The notes: generated by a model from the sequence alone, not told the origin. A DNA stretch of 64,000 nt from Anaerosporobacter mobilis DSM 15930 (GCF_900142955.1 NZ_FRCP01000007.1:216910-280909); one strand, 5' to 3'; positions 45,555 to 55,006 are shown, numbered from the stretch's first letter. Program-made: numbers and translations.

Positions 45555-47099
45555 CTATGCTCTCACATCGAAAGAATACCTCTTTACAGTACCTTCCTTA
45601 TTATCCTCTTCAAACAATTCTTGAATGCCACCTTCTAACGTCTCTTTTATATTAGCCGAAGCCGTAAAGAAATATCCTTTTTCCTTTAGATTATCTTCTA
45701 ACTCTATTAGATGTTCTTTCACTATTTCATACGCTTCTTCATCTGATAATGAGAAAACTGCATTCATATGATAATCCTGCGTCTTAATCATGATATCCAT
45801 ATCTCCTAGATATTCCATATTAAGATGCAACAATAAACTCATACTTTTTGATGAAGCACCAGTGTTTTGCTTATTCCGATATACATATAAATCACTATGT
45901 TTTAATTGTCCTTTTAATTTCAGTGGAATCTGCGAATAAAGCAAGTCAAACATATGATTTTCCCCTTTGGCCTGCGCCATCTGTTGATTCATCTGATTCG
46001 TTGCGGCTACATTCTGTGTAGCTAACTGAAGTACCTGTTGCAACTGATTAGCAGCCTCTGGATTTTGAAAGGAAATATTCAAAAATGCTTGTATTTGTTG
46101 TTCCATATGAGTACTAACTTGTCGCAGACTTTCCGATTGCAATTGCTCGGGTGTTATTCCCCACTGACTAGTTAGTTCTTTCGTTACTGCTTGTGAGAAA
46201 GCATCGCTCTTTAAGAAATTCTCCATAAATTTTGATTCATTACCTTGCTCAAGTTGCTGTTTCACAATTTCCAATATTGACTTTGCATCCATTCCTTGTA
46301 TCTTAGACATATCCTTCTCTTGCAGTACCTTCAATAACTCATCCCACGTTAAGCTATCAACTCGAGTCTGTACTACCTCTGAATTAGGTGTTTGATTTGG
46401 CAATAGAATCGTCTCTAAGAGTTGTCTTCCCGCTTGTATGTCACCATTCACATAAGCGTCACTAATTGCAACTGACAGCTCTTTCATTACTTGTTGTAGA
46501 TTAGCAGAGAAATTGGACTTCTCTCCTAAAAATGTATTCCACAAATCGATATTGGAATTCGTTAATGACATATTATTCTTAAGCATATCAACAAATTGTG
46601 ATAATGGTATGTCAGGATACCGTAACGATGCCGATATAAATGCCGTTACTGTCTGTTTATCAACCGCCATTCCATGATCTAATAAAGTGTTAACGATATC
46701 AATGTTTTTATCCGTTGGAGCTAATCCTGCTGCCTCAAGTGCTTTATAAATCGCTCCATCAGTAGGATTACCTTGCTGATCGTGATAGGGTGCTATCGTA
46801 ACTTGTTTTCCTGTATTCTCTCGTACAACAAACTTCAATGTCTCTCCAATACAGATGTTTACCATATCTTGAAATTTAGCTTGTACCAATTGTTCATCAA
46901 TCTGAATAGTAACTTGATTATTACGAATATCAACGACGGTTCCTTGAAACACCTTACCACTAGATAACTGTCCTAAGGAGGCATTCCCATTACTATTCAT
47001 ATAGGCTGAATTTGAAGCTCCTTGTAGTGAATGTAAGGACAACGAATTGTTTGTTCCTTTACCACTACCAACTTGATATGACTGTGATGAAAAATTCAT
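45555..47099 (-). CDS. FliK-like hook-length-control domain protein (YlqG-like)
   Basis: The 514-residue, Gln/Asn-rich protein is mostly helical, with a C-terminal Flg_hook (FliK) domain (about 415-490: LHLNMEYLGDMDIMIKTQ). The N-terminus has SGKVFQGTVVDIRNNQVTIQ, as in FliK-like proteins. Position between rnhB and the FlhB-like gene, and the similar length, match Bacillus ylqG. The ATG at 47099 follows AAGGAGG. No flagellar genes are near, so a flagellar role is not implied. Confidence 0.82.
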   Translation of the reverse strand: MNFSSQSYQVGSGKGTNNSLSLHSLQGASNSAYMNSNGNASLGQLSSGKVFQGTVVDIRNNQVTIQIDEQLVQAKFQDMVNICIGETLKFVVRENTGKQVTIAPYHDQQGNPTDGAIYKALEAAGLAPTDKNIDIVNTLLDHGMAVDKQTVTAFISASLRYPDIPLSQFVDMLKNNMSLTNSNIDLWNTFLGEKSNFSANLQQVMKELSVAISDAYVNGDIQAGRQLLETILLPNQTPNSEVVQTRVDSLTWDELLKVLQEKDMSKIQGMDAKSILEIVKQQLEQGNESKFMENFLKSDAFSQAVTKELTSQWGITPEQLQSESLRQVSTHMEQQIQAFLNISFQNPEAANQLQQVLQLATQNVAATNQMNQQMAQAKGENHMFDLLYSQIPLKLKGQLKHSDLYVYRNKQNTGASSKSMSLLLHLNMEYLGDMDIMIKTQDYHMNAVFSLSDEEAYEIVKEHLIELEDNLKEKGYFFTASANIKETLEGGIQELFEEDNKEGTVKRYSFDVRA

Positions 47100-47199
47100 C
47101 TCCCTACCTCCTTTTACAATATAAGCAATAACGGATCTTCTTCCCATCTAAAGCCTTACCTTCTAGAGCCTTATGATTTAAACTCTTGAAGTAATTTTG

Positions 47200-47970
47200 C
47201 TACTTTTCATTCGTGAAATTCCCAATAAAGGAACGCCTATGAATTGGAGTAGAACCAACTTCTTTCAACGTTTTAATATGTTCACTGGATCCATACCCTT
47301 TGTTACTTGCAAAACCATACCCAGGGAACAGTGTATCATAATCAACCATCATACGGTCTCTTGTAACTTTGGCAACAATACTAGCCGCTGCTATTGATGC
47401 ACTCTTAGCATCTCCTTTGATAATTGGTACTTGCTTTATATTTACACCAGGTATTGTTACCGCATCATTAAGAAGTAAATCTGGCTTTACTTCTAACTTA
47501 CTAATGGCAATTCTCATGGCTTCATAAGTTGCCTGTAGGATATTAATATCGTCAATGACACTTGGTGGTACAACTCCGATTCCAACCGCTACTGCCTTTT
47601 CCATTATTACATCATATAGCTCTTCTCTCTTTTTCTCACTAACTTGCTTAGAATCATTAAGATATAGGATTTCTTTATCAGTCGGAAGGATAACTGCACA
47701 CGCAACTACAGGTCCTGCTAAAGGCCCTCTCCCTACTTCATCAATTCCACAGATTGCATGGAACTCTCCGCTATATTGTCTTTCAAAGCTTCGCATCTCA
47801 TAGGAGCGTTCTCTTTCCTTTTCAAGTTTTTCTTTTTCTTTCTCATATTTTGCAATTAATTTGACGACACCACTTCTAGTATCCTCTCTATATTGATTCA
47901 GAACAACATCTATGTTAGAGATATCGGCTGATTCTAATTCCTTCTTTATGTCTGTTATTTTCTTCTCCAT
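47200..47970 (-). CDS. rnhB: ribonuclease HII
   Basis: The 256-residue product cuts RNA in RNA-DNA hybrids and single ribonucleotides in DNA. Catalytic motifs are GIDEVGRGPLAGP (Asp and Glu near residues 77-78), NDAVTIPG with the third Asp, and KGDAKSASIAAASIVAKVTRD. The ~70-residue N-terminal extension (coiled) is common in Firmicute RnhB. It sits in the rplS-lepB-rbgA-rnhB region conserved in Gram-positives. Confidence 0.96.
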   Translation of the reverse strand: MEKKITDIKKELESADISNIDVVLNQYREDTRSGVVKLIAKYEKEKEKLEKERERSYEMRSFERQYSGEFHAICGIDEVGRGPLAGPVVACAVILPTDKEILYLNDSKQVSEKKREELYDVIMEKAVAVGIGVVPPSVIDDINILQATYEAMRIAISKLEVKPDLLLNDAVTIPGVNIKQVPIIKGDAKSASIAAASIVAKVTRDRMMVDYDTLFPGYGFASNKGYGSSEHIKTLKEVGSTPIHRRSFIGNFTNEK

Positions 47971-48241
47971 ATCTATGTTAAACTTCTCCTCTCTATGTCA
48001 ATCCGCTAGACCCAGTTAACGTCATATACAATACTTTATCCCCACTAAATCCTCTGTGAGATCAAATGAATCCTAGACTTATTAACTTATAGCTCTTTCA
48101 GAACTACAGTCTTACACTTCTCATAAGTTACATTGTAGCATATTCTGTCTTCGGTTACTATATCCATCACCATTACGACACGGAACTTTTCTACTATATA
48201 AGTAGACACCTTTCCCTTCTAACTATCATAACTGAAATCAG

Positions 48242-48278
48242 AAAAACCATAGGGCGTGCAAAATACACTCCTATGGTT
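48242..48278 (-). terminator. terminator of rbgA
   Basis: AACCATAGG / CCTATGGTT stem followed by TTTTT on the minus strand, 8 bases after the rbgA stop. The rest of the 47971-48241 gap shows no other signal. Confidence 0.88.
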
Positions 48279-48285
48279 CATAATT

Positions 48286-49185
48286 TTAGTTGTTTTCTTC
48301 TTTTATAGTTTCATCAACTTCTTCCGTTTCTTCTTTTTCTTCGAAAATAGGGAACTCTAAAGTAACTCTACCGATTCTACCATTTCTGAAATCATCAACT
48401 ACAATACTTGCTGCTTTATCTATATCTGGTAAATCCCCTTTTTGCTTACAACCACGTTTCACAGCAATATTGGTTAGTGTTTCTAATGAATCTTCTGACT
48501 CTTCGATTTCATACTTATTAGCTAACATTCCTTTATAATGCTCGTGTAAGAATTTGATTAATTCAAGAGATAATTCTGACATATTAAGTATCTCTTCTTT
48601 AATAGAACCAATGAATGCTAATCTAAGGCCCACTAATTGATCCTCGAATTTTGGCCATAAGATACCTGGTGTATCTAACAATTCCACATTCTTATTCAAA
48701 CGAATCCATTGTTTTCCTTTTGTCACACCCGGCTTATTCCCTGTTTTGGCACAAGCTCTACCAGCAAAGCTATTGATGAAGGTAGATTTTCCTACGTTAG
48801 GAATGCCAACTACCATCGCACGAACAGGACGATTCATAATTCCTCTCTTGCGATCCCGTTCAATCTTTTCCTTACATGCTTGTTGGATTACTTCATGTAC
48901 ATTCTTAACACCTGTTCCACTTTTTGAATTAACAAGGGCTACAAAGAACCCTTTTTCCTCAAACCAAGATTTCCAAGCATTTGTTTGTTGTTGACTGGCT
49001 AAGTCGTATTTATTCAATAGAATAATTCTAGATTTATTCTTTGCTATTTGATCAATATCTGGATTCTTACTACTTAATGGAATTCTTGCATCTACTAATT
49101 CGATGACTACATCAATTAGTTTAATATCCTCCTGCATCATACGTTTTGCTTTCGTCATATGACCAGGGTACCATTGAAAATGCAT
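48286..49185 (-). CDS. rbgA: ribosome biogenesis GTPase RbgA (YlqF)
   Basis: A 299-residue circularly permuted GTPase needed for late 50S assembly. Order of motifs: G4 NKYDLA (~57), then G1 GIPNVGKSTF (~128), then G3 DTPGIL. The N-terminal WYPGHMTKAKR is the family hallmark. The C-terminal domain contains AVKRGCKQKGDLPDIDKA. It follows lepB by about 58 bases, as in Bacillus ylqF. Confidence 0.97.
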   Translation of the reverse strand: MHFQWYPGHMTKAKRMMQEDIKLIDVVIELVDARIPLSSKNPDIDQIAKNKSRIILLNKYDLASQQQTNAWKSWFEEKGFFVALVNSKSGTGVKNVHEVIQQACKEKIERDRKRGIMNRPVRAMVVGIPNVGKSTFINSFAGRACAKTGNKPGVTKGKQWIRLNKNVELLDTPGILWPKFEDQLVGLRLAFIGSIKEEILNMSELSLELIKFLHEHYKGMLANKYEIEESEDSLETLTNIAVKRGCKQKGDLPDIDKAASIVVDDFRNGRIGRVTLEFPIFEEKEETEEVDETIKEENN

Positions 49186-49243
49186 ATCTCTTACCTCTTA
49201 CTTTCTTTTATCGTAACTACGCGTTATTAAGCTTCATAACGAT

Positions 49244-49849
49244 TTATTGACTATCTTCTTCTGTAGTATCAATTGCAGGATTTAGTTCATTGACAAAATT
49301 GAATGGTTTCAATCGAATCCATGCTTTTCCTATAATATCATCAAATACCACATTACCGATATTGGCGAATCGACTATCTTCACTAAGATTACGATTATCT
49401 CCAAGTACAAAATATTCTTTATCTTCTAGTAGTATTGGTTCTACCGATAAACCAGGATTCTTAATCACATCAACTGCAGATTTTTCTTTAATTGGTTCAT
49501 CATTAATATAGACAACTCCATCTTTAATCTGTACTGTCTCCCCCGGTAAACCAATAATTCTTTTTATATTATAATAGCTGTGCTCTTTACCACTTTGTTT
49601 GAATACAATAACATCAAATCGCTTTGGTTTCGAGAAACGGTATGCAAGCTTGTTGATAACAATCTTATCTCCCTCTTGCAAAGTTGTTTCCATAGATTCA
49701 CCAACTACAGTAGTCTTCTCAACTGCATATTCCACAAGAAAATACGCTAACAGAATTACCGCTATAATCTCTACAACCCATATAATAACCTCTTTTATAA
49801 TTTTCTTTCTTTTCACGTTTGTATCATCGGAATCGAAATTATATTTCAT
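49244..49849 (-). CDS. lepB: signal peptidase I
   Basis: A 201-residue membrane protease that removes signal peptides from Sec substrates. One N-terminal membrane anchor (about 20-40) precedes the catalytic serine Ser52 in VVGESMETTL and the lysine Lys96 in NIKRIIGLPGE. LGDNRNLSEDSR is the third conserved box. The length and single anchor match Firmicute SipS-type enzymes. It lies between rplS and rbgA, as part of the conserved translation/secretion block. Confidence 0.97.
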   Translation of the reverse strand: MKYNFDSDDTNVKRKKIIKEVIIWVVEIIAVILLAYFLVEYAVEKTTVVGESMETTLQEGDKIVINKLAYRFSKPKRFDVIVFKQSGKEHSYYNIKRIIGLPGETVQIKDGVVYINDEPIKEKSAVDVIKNPGLSVEPILLEDKEYFVLGDNRNLSEDSRFANIGNVVFDDIIGKAWIRLKPFNFVNELNPAIDTTEEDSQ

Positions 49850-49888
49850 GGAACACTCAACCTCATCTCTATATACTACATATCATTA

Positions 49889-49926
49889 ATAAAAAGGGAC
49901 AATATACAAAGTGTACTTGTCCCTTC
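49889..49926 (-). terminator. terminator of rplS
   Basis: GGGACA / TGTCCC stem with flanking AAG/CTT and TTTTT after it on the minus strand. Confidence 0.85.
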
Positions 49927-49937
49927 TTTTCGTTTAA

Positions 49938-50285
49938 TTATTTAACTAGCTCTTTAACTTTAGCAGCTTTACCAACTCTATCACGTAAGTAGTTAAGTTT
50001 AGCTCTTCTTACTTTACCGTGTCTGATAACTTCGATTTTTTCAACGATTGGAGAATGTAATGGCCAAGTTTTTTCTACGCCGATTCCATTAGAAGCTTTT
50101 CTAACTGTGAAAGTTTCTCTTGAGCTTCCGTTTTGTCTCTTTAATACTGTACCTTCAAAAATCTGAGTTCTTTCACGATTACCTTCTTTTACTTTAGCGT
50201 ATACTTTAACAGTATCACCTACGTTAAATTCAGGTACTTCTGATTTTAATTGAGCAGCTTCAATATTCTTAATAATTTCGTTCAT
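49938..50285 (-). CDS. rplS: 50S ribosomal protein L19
   Basis: A 115-residue ribosomal protein of the 50S-30S interface. Key parts are FNVGDTVKVYAKVKEG, RTQIFEGTVLKRQ, GIGVEKTWPLHSP and RRAKLNYLRDRVGKAAK. ATG 50285 is chosen over a frame six residues longer because AAGGAGG lies 8-14 bases before it and bacterial L19 starts here. It has its own promoter and a possible autoregulatory leader, and is separated from trmD by about 5 kb of unrelated genes. Confidence 0.97.
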   Translation of the reverse strand: MNEIIKNIEAAQLKSEVPEFNVGDTVKVYAKVKEGNRERTQIFEGTVLKRQNGSSRETFTVRKASNGIGVEKTWPLHSPIVEKIEVIRHGKVRRAKLNYLRDRVGKAAKVKELVK

Positions 50286-50310
50286 TTGTGCGACCTCCTT
50301 CAAAATTTAG

Positions 50311-50345
50311 ATGTTCTTAATACACTCCGTAACAGAGGAACACCC
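50311..50345 (-). promoter_or_regulatory. possible L19 leader hairpin
   Basis: GGTGTTC pairs with GAACATC around a short CTC/GAG inner stem, in the transcribed leader 26 bases upstream of the rplS start. It resembles a ribosomal-protein leader in position, but I cannot verify a family match. Confidence 0.35.
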
Positions 50346-50365
50346 TTTTCATCTCACAACAACTG

Positions 50366-50394
50366 ATTTTAACACATATCTTAGTATGATGCAA
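50366..50394 (-). promoter_or_regulatory. sigma-A promoter of rplS
   Basis: -35 TTGCAT (50394-50389), 17-bp spacer, -10 TAAAAT (50371-50366) on the minus strand. Confidence 0.7.
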
Positions 50395-50420
50395 GGTATA
50401 TTTTGAATTATTTACATAAT

Positions 50421-51290
50421 TTAATGCGCTAATACTTCTACACCTGTTTCTGTAACTAGTAACATGTATTCCCATTGTGCTGATGGCATACCATCCTCTG
50501 TGTAGATCGTCCAACCATCTTCTTCATCTTGGATGACATCTGCTTTTCCCATATTAACCATAGGTTCAATTGTAAAAATCATACCTGGAACTAATAGAAT
50601 ATCCGTTCCTCTTTGACCAATATGGCTTACCCAAGGTTCCTCATGGAATTCAATTCCTACTCCATGTCCTCCAATTTCTCTAACAACTGTATATCCATGC
50701 TTCTTAGCATGTTCATTAATAACATAACCAACATCACCAAGAAAACTCCAAGGTTTTACTTCCTTTACACCTAGCTCAAGGCATTCTTTGGTTACCTCGA
50801 CAAGTTTTCTCTTCTCTTCACTTACCTCACCGATGAGGTACATCCGTGAAGAATCTCCATAATAGCCATCTACAATTGTGGAAACATCAATATTTACAAT
50901 ATCACCACTTACTAATTTGCGTTTAGGGTGTGGGATTCCGTGGCAAACTACTTCGTTAATTGATGTACACACACTCTTTGGATACCCTTGATAACCAAGT
51001 GGTGCAGCAATTCCACCTAATTCTTTCGTAAACTTATTAACTAGTTGATCTAACTCTTCTGTTGTTACCCCTTCTTTTACGTAAGGTTGTAACTGATCAA
51101 GAATCATGGTATTAATCTTTCCTGCTTTACGAATTCCTTCAATTTGTTCTGGTGTCTTAATCATATCTCTTGAAGGTACCATCGCACCTTGTTCTTCAAA
51201 ATCTGCAATCTTTTCATCGAATGTAAGATGGCAACTCTTATATTTTTTATTACTTCCACACCAACATAAATCATTTCTACCTAATTTCAT
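50421..51290 (-). CDS. map: methionine aminopeptidase with SEC-C motif
   Basis: It removes the initiator methionine from new proteins. The 289-residue product begins with a SEC-C zinc motif (NDLCWCGSNKKYKSCH, about residues 6-21), a known N-terminal extension of type I enzymes in Clostridia. The metallopeptidase part has GIPHPKRKL, NIDVSTIVDGYYGDSSR (first Asp ligands), GHGVGIEFHEEPWV (His and Glu) and FTIEPMV. It is followed by rplS on the same strand. Confidence 0.96.
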   Translation of the reverse strand: MKLGRNDLCWCGSNKKYKSCHLTFDEKIADFEEQGAMVPSRDMIKTPEQIEGIRKAGKINTMILDQLQPYVKEGVTTEELDQLVNKFTKELGGIAAPLGYQGYPKSVCTSINEVVCHGIPHPKRKLVSGDIVNIDVSTIVDGYYGDSSRMYLIGEVSEEKRKLVEVTKECLELGVKEVKPWSFLGDVGYVINEHAKKHGYTVVREIGGHGVGIEFHEEPWVSHIGQRGTDILLVPGMIFTIEPMVNMGKADVIQDEEDGWTIYTEDGMPSAQWEYMLLVTETGVEVLAH

Positions 51291-51367
51291 ACTAATTCTT
51301 CTTTCTATATTAATTTATTAACGTCAGCGAATTCCTACGACTGTAGTCGTGGATAATCCTTATATTA

Positions 51368-52024
51368 TTATTCAGGGTTTAATCCCGTCGTTGCAAGCTT
51401 TATGACAGTATCAAAGATTACATTCCACTCTTCTTTCTTCATTTGAATAGCAAGCTTATTCTCCTCTTCAAGGTAATTAACTGCGCTCAATAACGGAGTT
51501 TTACATATCCCCATAACCGACTGGCAGTATAATACAAGATACTCTAATTCCAAATCATTTCGTATACTCCCTTTTTGTATTAACTGCTTAAGAATTGGCT
51601 GTATTATTTGCTCCTTGAATTCTTTACTTAACTTATCAATATGCATACGTATCTCAGCTTCTTGTTCATTCTTCGATGCAAAAAGGAAACATATTTCAGA
51701 TTGATAACTATCAATGATTCCCCATAATATTTCCTTGCTTTGTTCCGCAACTACACCGAGACTTGCGTCTATTTGTATGTGGCTTTGCAACTGCATCTTC
51801 ATGGTTGTTTTAATCATAGAATATACGTAATCAGTTAAGTAGATATAGAATTCTTTCTTATCCTCAAAATACTGATACATACTTCCTTTTGAAACAGTTG
51901 CATTCTTTGCAATAGTTCCTACACTGCCAAGCAAATATCCCTTATTCGTAAACTCTGTGAGTGCAGCATATACAATGTTTCTCTGTTTTGCTGGTGGTAA
52001 ATTAAAAAATGTTTGTTTTGGCAT
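51368..52024 (-). CDS. TetR/AcrR family regulator
   Basis: The 218-residue product has an N-terminal helix-turn-helix (AALTEFTNKGYLLGSVGTIAKNATVSKGSMYQYFEDKKEFY, first ~65 residues) typical of TetR repressors. The C-terminal ligand-binding helices are not similar to a specific class. The gene is divergent from the downstream GNAT gene, with a 17-bp tandem array of palindromic cores in between, which could be its operators. The ligand and target are unknown. Confidence 0.9.
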   Translation of the reverse strand: MPKQTFFNLPPAKQRNIVYAALTEFTNKGYLLGSVGTIAKNATVSKGSMYQYFEDKKEFYIYLTDYVYSMIKTTMKMQLQSHIQIDASLGVVAEQSKEILWGIIDSYQSEICFLFASKNEQEAEIRMHIDKLSKEFKEQIIQPILKQLIQKGSIRNDLELEYLVLYCQSVMGICKTPLLSAVNYLEEENKLAIQMKKEEWNVIFDTVIKLATTGLNPE

Positions 52025-52235
52025 TCGTATCTCCTATTCTATCAAACTGTTACTCATAATCCGCTTCAATACTCACTCGCAACTAATCATTTATTTCGTG
52101 GACTATCAGTTAAATTGTAATTCTAATAGACCTAAATGTCAATTCTTCATACTATATTATCTTATTACGTTTTGCAATTTTTGATAATTTATGTTACCAT
52201 ATCAAAATATAGTCTTTTATTAAGATAATATCATA

Positions 52236-52450
52236 TCAAGATATAAGATTATTTCAAGACATGTACTACATTAGGATATGTACTATATCAAGATATGTAC
52301 CGCATCAAGATATATAACACATCAAGATATATAACCTATCAAGATATATAACCTATCAAGATATATAACCTATCAAGATATATAACCTATCAAGATATAT
52401 AACCTATCAAGATATGTTCCATATCAAAATATGTTCCATATCTAGAAAAT
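52236..52450. repeat. 17-bp tandem repeat array with palindromic core
   Basis: About 12 head-to-tail copies of ATCAAGATATATAACCT. Five are identical (52321-52405) and the outer ones diverge to ATCAAGATATGTTCCAT-type units. Each unit contains TATCAAGATA, a near-perfect palindrome (TATC-nn-GATA). The array fills the gap between the TetR and GNAT genes and has no spacers, so it is not a CRISPR. Confidence 0.9.
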
Positions 52451-52472
52451 AGCTAATTCTCGGAGGACAACT

Positions 52473-52976
52473 ATGTTACGTTTACGACCTTTCAAATTAT
52501 GTGATGCTCCTTATCTGTTACAATGGTTCCAAGACGAAAAATCTTTCACCATGTGGAGTGCCAATAAGTTTACATACCCACTTACTATGGAACAACTCAT
52601 AGAATATAAAAATCGTTTTGATGAAGATCCTAACGCATGGATATTCGTTGCTTTAGATGAAGATGGTACCCCTGTGGGCCATTTTTCCATGCGTAATGCA
52701 GATTACGAGAAGCGAAGTATTCACCTTGGCTTCATTGTGGTAGATACTACTTATCGTGGCAAAGGCTACGGCAAAGAGATGGTCTCTCTTGCAATTCAAT
52801 ATGCTACCGAGATATTGAAGATGACTCGTGTTACTCTTGGTGTATTTGCTAACAACGAAGCTGCTCACAACTGCTACAAATCGATTGGCATGATTGATGA
52901 AGAATTTCACCCTGCATTCTTTGATTACAAGGATGAAAAATGGGATTTATATGACATGGCTTATATTAAAGAATAA
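52473..52976 (+). CDS. GNAT family N-acetyltransferase (RimJ/RimL-like)
   Basis: The 167-residue product has the GNAT fold with VGHFSMRNADY, LGFIVVDTTYRGKGYGKEM (acetyl-CoA-binding RxxGxG near 95-100) and LGVFANNEAAHNCYKSIGM. The overall pattern resembles the RimJ/RimL-like group, so the substrate may be a protein or small amine. GGAGG lies 6-10 bases before the ATG. It is divergent from a TetR gene; regulation by it is plausible but unproven. Confidence 0.93.
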   Translation: MLRLRPFKLCDAPYLLQWFQDEKSFTMWSANKFTYPLTMEQLIEYKNRFDEDPNAWIFVALDEDGTPVGHFSMRNADYEKRSIHLGFIVVDTTYRGKGYGKEMVSLAIQYATEILKMTRVTLGVFANNEAAHNCYKSIGMIDEEFHPAFFDYKDEKWDLYDMAYIKE

Positions 52977-52985
52977 AGAAAATAA

Positions 52986-53033
52986 AAGAAAGACAATGTT
53001 CAATACTATTTTATCTTGATCATTGTCTTTCTT
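52986..53033 (+). terminator. terminator of the GNAT gene
   Basis: 13-bp AAGAAAGACAATG / CATTGTCTTTCTT stem with a 22-nt loop, ending in a T-rich stretch; it also faces the convergent degV gene. Confidence 0.8.
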
Positions 53034-53088
53034 ATAAAATTACTATTTTATAATTACTATTTTAAGATATTGTTTTCATTGATACTGT

Positions 53089-53958
53089 CTATAATTCTAT
53101 TTTTTTCGTGCAAGCAATTGCTAATGCGCCATAACCAATATGGCATGCAATACTTAATGATAAGGGGTCCATATGAATCTCATAGTTAGGAAACTCACTT
53201 TGTAATTCTTCTTTCCAGGATACTGCTTCTTCTTCATTCCCTGCATAAGCAGCTTGTAGATGAATTGTATGATTATCTTCCGTACAACCAAAACGTTCTT
53301 CCATATCTTTTCGCATCGCTTCAATCATAACTTTTTTCGCTTGTTTCTTACCGCGAGATTTTGAATATGCATCTAACTTTTCCCCTTGAATTTGTAAAAC
53401 TGGTTTAAGATTCAATACCGCACCAATTGCCGCAGCTGCTGGTGTAATTCTACCACCTTTTTTTAAGTATTTAAGAGTGTCAAGCGTAATATAAATACTT
53501 GATTCAAGTTTAACTGATTCAAGATATTCTTTAATCTCTAATGCAGACTTTCCTGCATTAGCAAGTTCAATTGCATCAAGTACCGATTGTCTTTGTGTAA
53601 CAGAGATTCTTTGATTATCAACAACCTGAACTTTTCCATCAAAATCCATAGATAGCATAATTGCAGTCTCACAAGAGCTACTTAATCCACTTGACATTGG
53701 TATGTGAACAATTTCATCATACTCTTTCAATAGAGAATTCCATAGATCAATCACATCTCCAGGCGCTGGTTGTGATGTTGATATCTCTGCGCCTTCCTCT
53801 AATTTAGTATAGAATTGTTTTTGCGATAATGTGATATCTTCAAAATATAATACTTCATCTATATAAAAAGGCATTGGTAACACAGATATTCCCAGATTTT
53901 TGCTCTCTACCTGTGTTATACCACTATTACTATCTGTTACGACTGCTATTTTTTTCAT
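53089..53958 (-). CDS. DegV family fatty-acid-binding protein
   Basis: A 289-residue DegV protein. The family binds a fatty acid and, as FakB, presents it to the FakA kinase. Motifs are VVTDSNSGI at the N-terminus, ISTSQPAPGD, IPMSSGLSSSCE (fatty acid carboxylate site) and the YLKKGGRITPAAAAIG loop. The length is typical. No fakA gene is in the window. The 250-base gap upstream of its start (to 54211) contains only a few GTAATTATT-type repeats and no gene. Confidence 0.94.
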   Translation of the reverse strand: MKKIAVVTDSNSGITQVESKNLGISVLPMPFYIDEVLYFEDITLSQKQFYTKLEEGAEISTSQPAPGDVIDLWNSLLKEYDEIVHIPMSSGLSSSCETAIMLSMDFDGKVQVVDNQRISVTQRQSVLDAIELANAGKSALEIKEYLESVKLESSIYITLDTLKYLKKGGRITPAAAAIGAVLNLKPVLQIQGEKLDAYSKSRGKKQAKKVMIEAMRKDMEERFGCTEDNHTIHLQAAYAGNEEEAVSWKEELQSEFPNYEIHMDPLSLSIACHIGYGALAIACTKKIEL

Positions 53959-54211
53959 TCTACACCATCCTATTTTCCTTCTTTACATACACTTGCCATA
54001 CCTATATTCTATCTTGAAATTAGCAAAATATAGACGCATAAAAATACTCATAACTGTAATGGTATATGATTCTTTATAAATATGCAAGTGAAAATACATT
54101 AAAATTCTCTAAACCACCAAGAAGTAATTATCAACAGGTATTATTGTCTTCCCATATAAAGTAATTATTCCCCATTCAAAACAATCTCTTTATTGGTATT
54201 CTCATAGGTAA

Positions 54212-54979
54212 TTATTCCTTCACACGGTATATCTTACAATCATTCGTTCTCTCAAAGAATCCATATTCTATTAACGCCCTTCGTAAAGTAGGATAATCAT
54301 CATACATTCTCTTTAAAACTTTGTTCACTTCCTCTTCTTTATACTCACGATTTCGTACGAAGTTCTTCATGATTTCACCAAGAATAATGATTTTCTTCTT
54401 CTCTTTTACTGGAAATTGTTTTAATGCACCATTCTCATCCATGTATGTGCTAATCGTCTTCTCGCGGTCCTGATCTGTGATGTTATATCGATCATCTACC
54501 ATCGTTGCTGAGGTATGAATTTCTTCAATAATTCCAATATCTGTCTGGTTTATCGCACGACTTGTCTTTTCTTCTAAGGATTTCATAAGAGCTAAGAATA
54601 GCTTAGCCTGTTTCTCCTTCTCACGTAATTTAAATCGATGATTCCGTACAGTAGAGCAGGCAATTCCCACTTCTTTAGCAATCACTTTATCATCTTTCCC
54701 CGCAGACATTAATTTAAGAATCTGCTGTTGCACCTCTGATATTCCTATAACACTGGTATTCAATGATAGTAAATAGTCAACGGTTTCTCCATGATTGTTT
54801 GCTATATGATTGCTAACGGCTCCATATGCATCGTATAACTCTCCATCAATTTGATAAATCCTTCCCTTAACAAAGTTTTCTCCACAGAAGATACAAGAAT
54901 AACCTTCTTTGTTTTCCTTATATCCTTCTACTAATTCTTCTAGGCTTGATTTCCACATTACTTCATGATTCTCCTGCAT
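54212..54979 (-). CDS. DUF2087 regulator with zinc-finger-like N-terminus
   Basis: The 255-residue product has an N-terminal Cys-Cys...His-His-like stretch (SCIFC near residue 30, then NHIANNHG about residue 60). A LuxR-type helix-turn-helix (ISEVQQQILKLM..KVIAKEVGIACSTVRNHRFK, about 80-115) follows, then a charged helical middle and a C-terminal DUF2087 domain (about 185-253: FPVKEKKKII..ILGEIMKNF). Such proteins are presumed transcription factors. It starts 33 bases after the ogt gene on the same side. Confidence 0.85.
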   Translation of the reverse strand: MQENHEVMWKSSLEELVEGYKENKEGYSCIFCGENFVKGRIYQIDGELYDAYGAVSNHIANNHGETVDYLLSLNTSVIGISEVQQQILKLMSAGKDDKVIAKEVGIACSTVRNHRFKLREKEKQAKLFLALMKSLEEKTSRAINQTDIGIIEEIHTSATMVDDRYNITDQDREKTISTYMDENGALKQFPVKEKKKIIILGEIMKNFVRNREYKEEEVNKVLKRMYDDYPTLRRALIEYGFFERTNDCKIYRVKE

Positions 54980-55006
54980 ATGCTACCTCTTTTACATACT
55001 CATGTA

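Noticed and set aside
45149..47099. Flagellar gene cluster
   Set aside because: Only stand-alone FlhB-like and FliK-like domains are present, as in Bacillus ylqGH; no other flagellar gene is in the window.
52236..52450. CRISPR array
   Set aside because: The units are head-to-tail without spacers and there are no cas genes nearby.
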